Positions 1-8,999 of a DNA stretch of 20,076 nucleotides are shown in pieces. Every line of letters begins with the position of its first letter. Position 1 is the stretch's first letter. The DNA lies in NCBI GenBank assembly GCA_003118195.1, contig BEXV01000068.1, positions 403,292 to 423,367 on the forward strand. The letters are read 5' to 3'. The position numbers and the translations under genes are program-made. This DNA is from Hemicentrotus pulcherrimus. Taxonomy: Eukaryota; Echinodermata; Echinoidea; Camarodonta; Strongylocentrotidae. The notes under the pieces were generated by a model. It ran no database searches, was not told the DNA's origin, and was given only the letters and a program-made list of their open reading frames with translations.

Positions 1-1159
1 ATACCAAATTTCTTATCAGTTTGATGATTCCAGAACCTTGCAATTCACACACAAATTCTTATATGCTAGATGATCAACCTTTTCTGGTCGATTCCACACC
101 GTTTCTTTCACAATGCAATCGCATGACCAGAACTCAACTTCATCTTTAAATTGAATCCATGACAATTTAAAACTGTTCATTGAAAGAGTTCTAATTTGCA
201 GAAGAAAATGACTGCAGACTTTATAATCCCTATTTTCCTATCTCATGACATATAATGTCAATGAGAGCTTGGAACACTCTATCACCTCTCATAATACTAG
301 TTCTAGGGTTACACGGATGTAATTCAATTCTTTCTAACTCACACTGTGCCTGGTAATCCTGACTCCGGATAGTTCATTGATGTTGAATGTATCCTGTACA
401 AAATTAAATTACAAAATACATCTCTTATTTCAAATCAAGCTATGATGTTCAACATTGTTTTTCCATTGATACTGCAGGTATCTTAATTCAATTAAATTAA
501 TAAGAATGTCTAGTTCTAAGGAGCAAAAATGAAGACACACTTATCTCACAATAATACAATTGGAACTTGTTTTGAATACAAGAAACAGATTTCATTTGAC
601 AGAGTGAGATTATTTTTGACCATGTACTGTCAGTTTGATACTCCTCCTGTTCCATAAATGATAAATTCGGAAACTAAATGTACATGACACTTTGTTCTTT
701 TTGTACACTTCAATCTATGCATATCATTTGGATAGAATTTTTTGAAATTGGTACATTATAAATGCTTTGACTTTGCCTTAATTCCTCAGTATTACTTGCT
801 GCAACTGTACGTGTAGCTAATGATTCTTGTTGCCAGGTAGATCCAGGCTAGATTATTAACCCAATTACTGATTGAACACATGGACATGGAGATAGGACAT
901 TGGCATTACATAGATAGTTATACAGGTTAGACAGATTTTCTCTCATATGACAGTTATGGAGCTGTTGCTTAAAGAGCATTTGATTGATAAATGTTGGTCT
1001 GAACCCCTTTTCCTATGCTTCTCAATTCACATTGGCAATTCATAATGTAGAGCATTCTGTGCATTCAAAATAATTCATTTTGTTATGTATATGATGTTTA
1101 TGTTGTATTGTTTACTTTAAATTGAACATATATCATGTCCTGTCTCTCTTTATATACAG
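1..1159 (+). other. Reticulon intron (3' part)
   Basis: AT-rich, non-coding. The reticulon exon at 1160 needs an upstream exon ending in phase 1 and encoding the hydrophobic stretch before YIGLF. No splice-flanked segment with that coding sense was found, so this whole stretch is read as intron. The two later reticulon introns are 1207-1708 and 1768-2169. The last contains an AT triplet palindrome. Confidence 0.7.
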
Positions 1160-1206
1160 CCTACATTGGACTCTTTTCTATGCCTGTCGTCTATGAGAAG
1201 TACCAG
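1160..1206 (+). CDS. RTN: Reticulon exon (47 bp)
   Basis: Acceptor tatatacag precedes 1160 and donor gtatgt follows 1206. The exon opens with two bases of a split codon, then encodes YIGLFSMPVVYEKYQ, the end of the second hydrophobic hairpin and the start of the cytosolic tail. It ends in phase 0. Confidence 0.9.
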
Positions 1207-2212
1207 GTATGTACGCATATAATTACTGTCAATAGTTATTCAGTATTATCTTGCATTTGTTTCCAAATATTATGAAATATTCCATGTCGATCATAATCAT
1301 AATGTTAGAGATTATAGTGATCTGAGAAGGAAAAATATTAGTTTCTGATTAATTTTGAGGAATTATTCAGAATTATGGCATCGTTTAAGTCTGACATAAC
1401 TGTTGTTGTAGCTTCTTATTGTTTGGGGATTCTATACAGTCAACATGTCAAATTTATGTGGAACTTCTTAGAGATACAGCCATGGTACTCTCCTCACTAC
1501 ATGGATGGATGAACTGTTTTATCATTTACTAATTAGTACCATGTATGGGATGGACCAGCTCTTTTTTCTTTATTTATTAATTTTTTGCGCACAGGGGTAG
1601 ACTATCCTTGGTTCCTGTTTCTATTTCTCCCTCAAATCTATTTGTTCTGTTTCATCTCCTTGTTGACATCTGTCATTGATGTTTCTTCATTCATTCTCCA
1701 TCATTCAGGCTCAGATTGATGATGCTGTAGGAAAGGCGCAAGAGCAGATCAACACGGCTCTTACCAAGTAAGATATTGGTCCTAGCTTTAAAATAATTTA
1801 ACAAAAATATGTTGTAATTTGTACCTATAATTATTGATTAGGACTTGTTTTACAACTGAAAAATTACCTCTCAAATTGTTGATAGTCTAAGAGACAGCAC
1901 CTTGTATCCTTTGGAAAAGGTGCTACATAATAATAATAATTATTATTATTATCAATAGAACTTTTAAAAGGTAATCCATTGAAACAATTGAAAACAGGAA
2001 CAATTATTTGCATTACCATGCTGATATATATTCATAAGTTATTGTTTTGAATAAAATACTTATCTTAACTTCTGCATTTGTTCTTTGTATGGAAGAGGAT
2101 AACATAGTATGAATATAATTTTATTTTAATTTTTTTTCACCATGCTTTTGATTGTTTTGTTTTTTTCAGCATCAAGACCAAGATTCCATGGCTTAAGAAG
2201 AAAGAGGACTAA
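1160..2212 (+). CDS. RTN: Reticulon, C-terminal part of the gene (last three coding exons; 5' part lies outside the window)
   Basis: Three exons (1160-1206, 1709-1767, 2170-2212) join in frame and end at TAA 2210-2212. They give about 49 residues that read like the end of a reticulon homology domain: YIGLFSMPVVYEKYQ, then AQIDDAVGKAQEQINTALT, then NIKTKIPWLKKKED. Vertebrate reticulons have the same layout here (a VPVVYE-(K/R)-(Y/H)-Q-AQID block, then a short helix ending in I.AKIPG-basic tail). Reticulons are hairpin membrane proteins that curve and stabilise tubular ER. The visible part is the end of the second hydrophobic hairpin plus the cytosolic tail. The last four residues, KKED, fit the dilysine KKXX ER-retrieval pattern. 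The first exon begins with the last two bases of a split codon, so more exons lie upstream, and I found none in 1-1159. Family assignment is confident; which paralogue cannot be told. Confidence 0.9.
1709..1767 (+). CDS. RTN: Reticulon exon (59 bp)
   Basis: Acceptor cattcag ends at 1708 and donor gtaaga starts at 1768. It encodes AQIDDAVGKAQEQINTALT plus two bases of an Asn codon completed by the next exon. The AQID start is a hallmark of the reticulon C-terminal tail, which forms an amphipathic helix after the second hairpin. Confidence 0.9.
1927..1952. repeat. Palindromic AT triplet repeat in a reticulon intron
   Basis: A run of ATA/TAA triplets switches to ATT/TTA triplets at its centre, giving 13 bases followed by their exact reverse complement with no loop. 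This is probably a simple-repeat slippage product; no function is implied. Confidence 0.85.
2170..2212 (+). CDS. RTN: Reticulon terminal coding exon
   Basis: Acceptor tttttcag ends at 2169. The first base completes an Asn codon, followed by IKTKIPWLKKKED and the stop TAA. The tail is strongly basic, like other reticulons, and has lysines at positions -3 and -4 (KKXX pattern). Confidence 0.9.
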
Positions 2213-5200
2213 AAACCTAATGTTTGTTGAATAGAAGAAGAAATCTAGACCTGTGTGGCAGAAGAGAGCTATCATAGCACACCATATAACAAGAAGTCAT
2301 TATGTCACAACATACCGTTAGTCCCATGTACATGAAACTCTCAACCAACCAATGAATCACAAAGATCTCTTGCCTATTATCCACATTAAATGGAAAGCTG
2401 TGCCATAGTATTAAATACAACTATAACATATCTAAAGCTAAGCCCCACTTCTGAAACACTGTATAAAAATTAAGTCAAACTATATATGAGCTACAAGTAC
2501 AGTGCAAAAGAGTTTGAAAGTAACAGTTTCATGTCGATGTCAACTTTCATTCTAAGATGTAGTCTAGGAGTAAAGAGCAATGAATTATGCACAGATTACT
2601 TTGATAAAATATAGAAGTTACATGTTTTTACATATATGAATGTGGCAAGCAGGTAATATAAGATCAATAATACAATTCTTGTTTTATCAGCCTAATCTTG
2701 TTATTTATCATGCTTATACTGCTCCTAACACATACAAACTAACATCCTCCTCGCATCATTGCTGGTATTGCACAAAAATGGTAATGTTTTTCAAGACCAG
2801 AAAGGGAATACATGCATTGGAGCTGGCCATGTGCAGAAATGGTATTTGCCAAACCAAACAGCAAAGATTCTTTTGGAATGCATATAAACCCTGTTGGTGT
2901 TTATGCCTCTACAGTTAGTTATCAAAGGCTCAGTTTCATTACCAGAACAAGTTTATATCTCAGTTCAGTTGCCAATTTATATACTGTGGCTCCTTGTCAG
3001 TTGATGTTGCTATATTGAAGAAGCAAGAGTAGCTCCATCAGATGATTTGCTTTGACAGGAGGGATTTGAATTGTTACTTGTGTGGAGCGACAGGTTTTGT
3101 TGAAAAATGTATACACACATGTACATCATTTTGTATTGATTTTTCATAAGGGGTTTCTTGACACTTATTTGATTTAAGTCTTGTCCAATTTCGTCAATTT
3201 GAACTTAAATTGTGTCAAGCAAACCATTACAATTTTTTTTTTTTTTACTAAACATGTTTATTTCATTAACCTCTTTCAACAGTGAAATAAAAAAGAAATT
3301 AAAGTGATGTTTCAGTTGAAATAACTTGTCAGCAACAATCAATTTATACTTTAATGAATGATGATAGAATGGTTTAGTCCGGTATAGTTTACAAAGAGAA
3401 TCTGATGAAATTATGTCTTTATTATTATTGATTACTATGACTGATATTGGAAAAAAAAATAGTTGGTATGGTGTAATTAAAATACATGTTTCCCTTAAAA
3501 GTGAATTAATCTCTTAAAATGTACCATTGATTGATTTCTTTAATTTCTTCATGGATCTTTTGCTAATGGCTTACGAAGGTCAATCATTATCAGTATGAAG
3601 AAAAGGATAGGAGAATATTGAATCCCTTTTCGGATGGTTTCCATGATCTACGTTTGAAGAAGGTTGTACTTAATATACTTAACTTTTTTTCTTCTTAAAG
3701 GTAAGCTAGGGTACTTGCAGTAAAACTGCATTTCATGAGTAAACACAAAGGTTATTATCAGTGTTCATTGATCATGTATTAAAGGGATCCAGATGTATTG
3801 TTGGGTCATTTAGATCAGCAAAATATAAATGAACATTAGAAAGCATGCATACACTGACAAACATTGCAATGTATATGCTCATATGGGACAGTATATATTA
3901 CTTATTGGTCATGATGTGCCATGAACCTGAATACAGACTCACACTATTCCAGATTTATTTGGTTTATGAATTAGCAATCACAATTTTTTGTTGAATTCAT
4001 TTGGCGGATATTGTATATGAAGTACAATTTGGTGGGAAAATTTGTTGGAATATGTTGAAATGATTTCTCCATACTTATTTCTTGAACTCTTTGATTACCT
4101 TTAGGTAAAGGAACTAGTCGATTCACAGTATTGTTTATTATGGTGTACAGTGCAATGCAAGACCTTTAGTCAACATGTAAATTAGTTTTCATTGTAAATT
4201 GAGATACCTAGCTTTTCACTTTGATTCAATTAGATATGTATGCATAGAATGAAATTCAATTCATGTAGTTCAGTTGACGAGTAGTGTATAGTGTATGATA
4301 TGCTTTTAGCTCGAGTGATCTGTAGCAGAACTCATTAAGCAACTTCACAGACATATTGTATAATTGATAATTGTACATTGTATCATAAGTGAATTGATGA
4401 AATAATATAACACTCTGCTGTAAATTGTATTCCCTTGTGTTGAAAATGTTTGGTTACAAAGTGTTTGTGTAATTCCAGTCAAACTGTACAATGCTCATCT
4501 AAGTTATGTGTAATGAATGAATCAACATTTGGGGTCTCATTATCGTTAGATGAAAATCACTTATCTGGCACTAGAACAGATTGTATTGGTGGGAGGGGGG
4601 GGGTGTGGTGCCTCATATTTCAAAGTTGTTTGTGTGCTTTAGACAGTTAATACTTAATTCGTTTGATAAATTGAATGTATATGTCATTCACCGCTTTGTC
4701 AACTTCCATTTGCTTGTTAAAATTCATCTTTCATTTTTAAGAAAAGTGTCATTATTTGCGTGTGGAGTGTATGTTTTAGTGATTCATTCAGAATATGAGA
4801 AGATTCTAATATAGCCAAGTATGTATTGAAGAGCTTTTTCGTACCATTTTTACAACTAATTGAATTTTGGAAGTGCCATTTATTGGACAATCTTAAGATG
4901 CTTAGATATGGTATGAATACATGCAGAATTTCTTTTTGTATAATTAGGTATAGGGCTTTTATTTCTCGCTGATAATGCCAGTAGGAATGGTATAATCACA
5001 TCAGTAATGTGATGTGACAGTGTACATTTCTTTACTATTGTAATTTTGTTTCTCTCTTTGCTGAAATGATACTTTTGTTATTAATTTTGCTGTAAAAACT
5101 GAGGTATTTCTCTTGCCCCTGAACTTAATTTTTTCTTCTTCCGGAACAGACAATCTTTGAAAGAAACTTTTGGAAAAAAATTGGCTTTATTTGCAATGTG

Positions 5201-5244
5201 CTTAATGTGTATTAAAGCATTGCAAAATGAAATCAATCAATAAA
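2213..5244 (+). other. Probable long 3' UTR of the reticulon gene
   Basis: About 3 kb of AT-rich sequence follows the reticulon stop with no splice-flanked coding segment on either strand. Short open frames here (for example 2640-2918 and 4450-4650) have no recognisable composition or similarity and are taken as chance. The first strong poly(A) hexamer followed by U/GU-rich sequence is at 5239. An earlier AATAAA-containing stretch near 3284 could give a shorter transcript. It includes a nine-G run at 4595-4603 and a small perfect stem (4995-5001 with 5007-5013). The extent is inference. Confidence 0.45.
5239..5244 (+). terminator. Candidate poly(A) signal AATAAA for the reticulon transcript
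   Basis: AATAAA lies in an A-rich context and is followed within 40 bases by U- and GU-rich sequence (ttgttcgttcaatgtg), the usual layout of an animal cleavage/polyadenylation site. It precedes the first clear transposon-like element at 5382. Confidence 0.45.
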
Positions 5245-5381
5245 AAAAATGCATTGTTCGTTCAATGTGCCCTCAACTTTTTGATTCCTGGCCGTCTTCT
5301 TTGTGTACATTGTATATGCTGGTCAGTCAGTTGCAACCAAAACACACATGCTATACCCATAGTACAAGGAGTAGGCCTTAA

Positions 5382-5757
5382 AGTGATCCGGTAACTTTGT
5401 CTCAGATTCCAAAACAAAATTCTGGATTTAGCTCATGATGCAATGATAATTATAAACCTTTAGGTCAGTCAGGAACCCCATGACTTTTACAAGCCGATCG
5501 CCTGCCTGATTATCAAGATATTTATGATTGGAATTACAAATTTTGAAAACCGTTCGCCTGACGGTTTTCATAACACTACATTCTATTGGGGAAAATGAGT
5601 ATAGTAAAACCGGTCACTCAAAGATTTTTTTCCTTTTTGAGGCACTTCTTGATCATTTTGAAGCGCAATTTTTTTAGGGCTTCAATATTACACCATATCA
5701 CAGACACTTATAACACAGGGCCGTGTATCTCAGATTTAACATTGTTAAACGATCCCT
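5382..5757. mobile_element. MITE-like element with TTAA flanks (376 bp)
   Basis: The stretch is bounded by TTAA at 5378-5381 and TTAA at 5758-5761. Its left end reads agtgatccggtaactttg and the reverse complement of its right end reads agggatcgtttaacaatg, so the ends are imperfect terminal inverted repeats. There is no coding capacity for a transposase. TTAA target duplication is typical of piggyBac-type DNA transposons, so this is best read as an old non-autonomous element. Near its middle is a perfect 10-bp stem with a 7-base loop (5544-5570). Family membership is inference. Confidence 0.55.
5544..5570. repeat. Perfect 10-bp inverted repeat with 7-base loop
   Basis: The arm tgaaaaccgt (5544-5553) is followed by tcgcctg and the exact reverse complement acggttttca (5561-5570). 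It sits close to the midpoint of the TTAA-flanked element at 5382-5757. It has no T-tract in the manner of a bacterial terminator and would not act as one in an animal. Confidence 0.85.
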
Positions 5758-5882
5758 TTAAGGTGACAATTGTAACTAAATGCCTTATTCTCTATAAGGG
5801 CGTAAACACTGGGCCGTACTTTAACTGTGCACATTCAATTCTTTGTGCCTGATTAAAAGGAGCAAACAGGGGCATTCTTTAA

Positions 5883-6346
5883 AGGGGAAGTCCACCCTGA
5901 TATTAACTTGGTTTTAATCAAATCAGAAAAATGAGAGTAACAAATCTGTTTAAGAATAGGAAAAGTAATGAATTTTTGAAGTTGTCATCAGTGAAACACA
6001 AATTGGCCACATTGACATATGCGAGCTCCTCTCCAATTTGCTCTGTACAGAAATTTTATTTACTCTCATTTTCATATTCGTACGGGATGTACAAAAACAT
6101 TTGCTATAATTATATTTAGGGTGAAAATATAATTGAACATTTTCTTCATGGAAAATATTTTGTTGTTGTTAGTTAAGGGCGAAAGAGAGGGGAGGTCACA
6201 CATATGCCACAGTTGCCAATTTGTTTTGATTGATTACACCTTCAAAAATTCATAACTTTTAATTGGTTTTTGCTCAAACATTCACTGACCCATTTCATTT
6301 TTCTGCTTCTATCAAAACAAAATTAATAATAGGATGGACTTTCCCT
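5883..6346. mobile_element. MITE with TTAA target duplication and about 30-bp terminal inverted repeats (464 bp)
   Basis: TTAA at 5879-5882 and TTAA at 6347-6350 flank the element. The left end reads aggggaagtccaccctgat and the reverse complement of the right end reads agggaaagtccatcctatt. Similarity continues further inward (tattaac against tattaat). The interior has no transposase frame; the open frame 5931-6119 looks like chance. TTAA duplication plus AGGG ends suggests a non-autonomous piggyBac-like element. The structure is directly visible; the superfamily is inference. Confidence 0.75.
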
Positions 6347-6350
6347 TTAA

Positions 6351-6394
6351 AGGGCAATCCAACCTTTGTAATGGGGCCAATCCGACATTCTTAA

Positions 6395-6425
<31 letters not shown>

Positions 6426-8574
6426 AAAAAGCACCATAAGAGAAATAGAGTGGAAAGTTCAAAATAAATTTGACCAATACAGGTAGAAAGAAAGTAACAA
6501 GTGTTTGAGATATGAAATTACTGAATCTATGTGAATGGGTATCTAGCTTGATAGATTGTGACATATCGCATGGACAATTCTATTTATTTGCTATGTATAG
6601 AAATATAAATTTGAGTTTTCTAATGTTTCCCAGTATGTGGCACTACTCAAAATGTATTATTATAGGTCCTCTTAAAACAAAAGGCCCCCCCTCCCCCCGA
6701 GTCATACATTTAAAAAGACTTGCATTTCAGTCTTTCTATGTGTTGGAACAGATGGGGAAGTTGTCTTGCATGGCTACTTCACCGTGACATTACCAATTAA
6801 GCCCATTTGAAATTTCTATAAGTATAGTGATTACAATTTTTTTTAATCCACAACTTCCTTTTAAAAAATTCAGATTTCATTCAAACTTCAAAAGCCTGCT
6901 TTCTTGATTTTCTGCCTTCTATTAAAGTGAATTGCTCTTAAAGTCAGCTTTTCATCTAATAAGGAATTTCCCTGTTAATTATGCTCCTCTCTCCCAGGTT
7001 TAAAACAACACTCGCTTTCCTGCGCATCCCTCTGAATGAAAAAATATTGCTTGTAAAAATTACAGAACATACAATAACATAATTTTATGTGTATTTATTA
7101 CATGAAAATCAAGTTTTTTTTAAAATACATTTTTGGTGATAATTATGCCTTCATAAAAAGATAAATTCATTTCGTTTTTATGTTATATACAATCGAGTAC
7201 ATTGATTGAACATTACCAATGCACACTGGAGATGACATTTAACAAACATGAGAAATCAGATAAAATTTTCATTTTAACATTGACATTGACATTGACCTTG
7301 GTTTGCATGGGGCAAAATCAACCGATTTTTTAAAACATTTTATATCATTTTGTTTTATCCCTGCTTCATAGTCTGGAAAAGGCAATACATAATACACAGC
7401 CAGAGGCTTAATTTCGGTTTGAAATTTTGCACACTTGCTCAGTACATGTAAATCAAGTCATATTATCCAAAGGGAACATTATAAATATGCAATGCATTAA
7501 TCCAGATTTGAGGGGGTATAGCCATATCCCCTTCCGCTATTTCATCAAACTTTTCAATCCAAAATTGATATGGTGCCCCCCAGTTCCGGTAATGCCATCC
7601 ACACTTTCATGAAGTCCTCCACAGCATAACAAGGGCGAATGCAAAAGATGCACAGGTAATGTTACAAAAAACGGAAGGCAATTCAATACTTGGTATCAAG
7701 TTGTTAAATCTTAATTTGATTTTGACTTCAATGTCTTTTGCAGGAACACCACATTTAATAACAAAAAAGATCAATCAATACAGTGATTTACCAATTACAG
7801 AATGCACACAGTTTTAGAAGTTAGACTTTCATATGAAATTTTCAAATACATTATGATGTGAGGATTATAGTTTCAAGCTATCAAAATTACTTCACAAATC
7901 ATTGCTACTTTAACACACAGTGCTACAACCTAAATGAATGCAATGAAATCATGAAAATAATCTACTATACATACATGAATAGAAAAGGAAATTAAGGCAG
8001 TAAGTCCCTTTTGTAGATATGTGCAAACTCCATGAAACTTGGCAAGTGTTTTAAATTTATCATTCAGATCTTGTGTGTGAAATTACAGCAATAGGTTTCA
8101 AAGCTTCGTTGCAAGAAATGAAATCTGATATCAGAAGAACCNCCCCCCCCTGTAGATTAATTTATAAAATACCTACCGGTATTGAGAACATATTAATGTA
8201 ATTACATAAGGCCATAATATGTATTTTACCTTAATATCTACTTGGCATATACAGCATGGCTACAATAAGCACACAAAATAGAAGTAGAAACAAATATACC
8301 ACACATGGTTCTTTCATATATAGGTAGCGAATTTAATAATGGATGACACTTAAAATCACTGAATTCATGAAATTTCTGAGTTTCACTACCATACAAAAGT
8401 TACATAAAAAAAAATAATAATGACAAAATAGCAATACCGGTTATCGAATACATGTAAAGTTATTTGAATCACATTTATCAAATGTAGCTTTTATTCATCA
8501 GAAAGATTTTGATGTAAAAAAAAAACTAACAGCCTGGAAACTGAATAGGTTCATGGACCTGGTTATAATTATTA
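6351..8574. other. Intergenic region between the two convergent genes
   Basis: AT-rich sequence without a supported gene. It starts with agggcaatccaacc directly after a TTAA, resembling the end of another TTAA element, but no clear partner end was found (the best is a weak match near 6920-6935). It contains the AC microsatellite and a short acattg tandem near 7280. A C-run with an ambiguous base lies at 8142. Frames such as 6512-6787 have no recognisable protein features. Confidence 0.5.
6394..6421. repeat. (AC)n microsatellite
   Basis: Fourteen uninterrupted AC units begin about 45 bases beyond the right end of the TTAA-flanked element at 5883-6346. Confidence 0.95.
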
Positions 8575-8700
8575 TAAGGCTGCCGGAGCTAGGGTAATAA
8601 AGTCCAAAGCTCTTTGGAAGCGCATAGAGATGTTATTTCATAACGTATTATGCACTATTCAAAAACTGAACTATTATTATCATCATTATTATAATTGTAC
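8575..8700. repeat. Interspersed-repeat fragment with hairpin and ATT-rich tail (SINE 3'-end-like)
   Basis: The segment starting gctgccggagctagggtaat runs into an imperfect hairpin (8620-8636 with 8640-8655, loop ttc) and then an ATT/ATC triplet-rich stretch (8671-8695). A conserved stem followed by a trinucleotide tail is typical of the 3' ends of invertebrate SINEs. No tRNA-like head was found upstream, so this may be a truncated copy. The repeat class is inference. Confidence 0.35.
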
Positions 8701-8713
8701 ATGTGCACATTTC

Positions 8714-8719
8714 TTTATT
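8714..8719 (-). terminator. Candidate poly(A) signal AATAAA for the P450 transcript
   Basis: On the - strand AATAAA lies about 206 bases downstream of the P450 stop codon and is followed by GU-containing sequence (gaaatgtgcacatgtac). A second AATAAA lies closer at 8745-8750. Either could be used, giving a 3' UTR of about 0.2 kb. Confidence 0.35.
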
Positions 8720-8924
8720 GCTATACTTTTCTTTGAAATGAGTTTTTATTACAGTAAAATATTTTTCTTTTCATGTTGATGAAACAGTACAAGAATATGT
8801 GCTGCCAATTTGAAGAATCAAAGCTAATTCATTTAACCTTTACCCATATCTTGTCCTTCATGTTATGATCAATACCATTCCGAGAGTATTGTGACTCTTG
8901 AACCTTCAGTCTTGTTCCTTTGGT

Positions 8925-8999
8925 CTAGCTTCTCTCCACAACACGAAGACACAAATCATCGTCTGGTTTGAGGCTCATTTTGGAAAATTTCGGCGGGAT
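8925..8999 (-). CDS. P450 exon 13 (C-terminus and stop)
   Basis: Acceptor gctcacag, then [20 protein letters not shown] and VERS, with TAG stop at 8925-8927. It corresponds to the CYP3A ending '[21 protein letters not shown]', which forms the terminal beta sheet. Confidence 0.9.
   Translation of the reverse strand: MPPKFSKMSLKPDDDLCLRVVERS

Noticed and set aside
2640..2918. A + strand 92-codon open frame downstream of the reticulon stop
   Set aside because: No recognisable domain and it overlaps another chance frame. It is best seen as 3' UTR.
6394..8142. CRISPR-like or satellite array in the repeat-rich intergenic region
   Set aside because: Repeats here are only di- and hexanucleotide runs and single interspersed elements. 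No regularly spaced repeat units are present.
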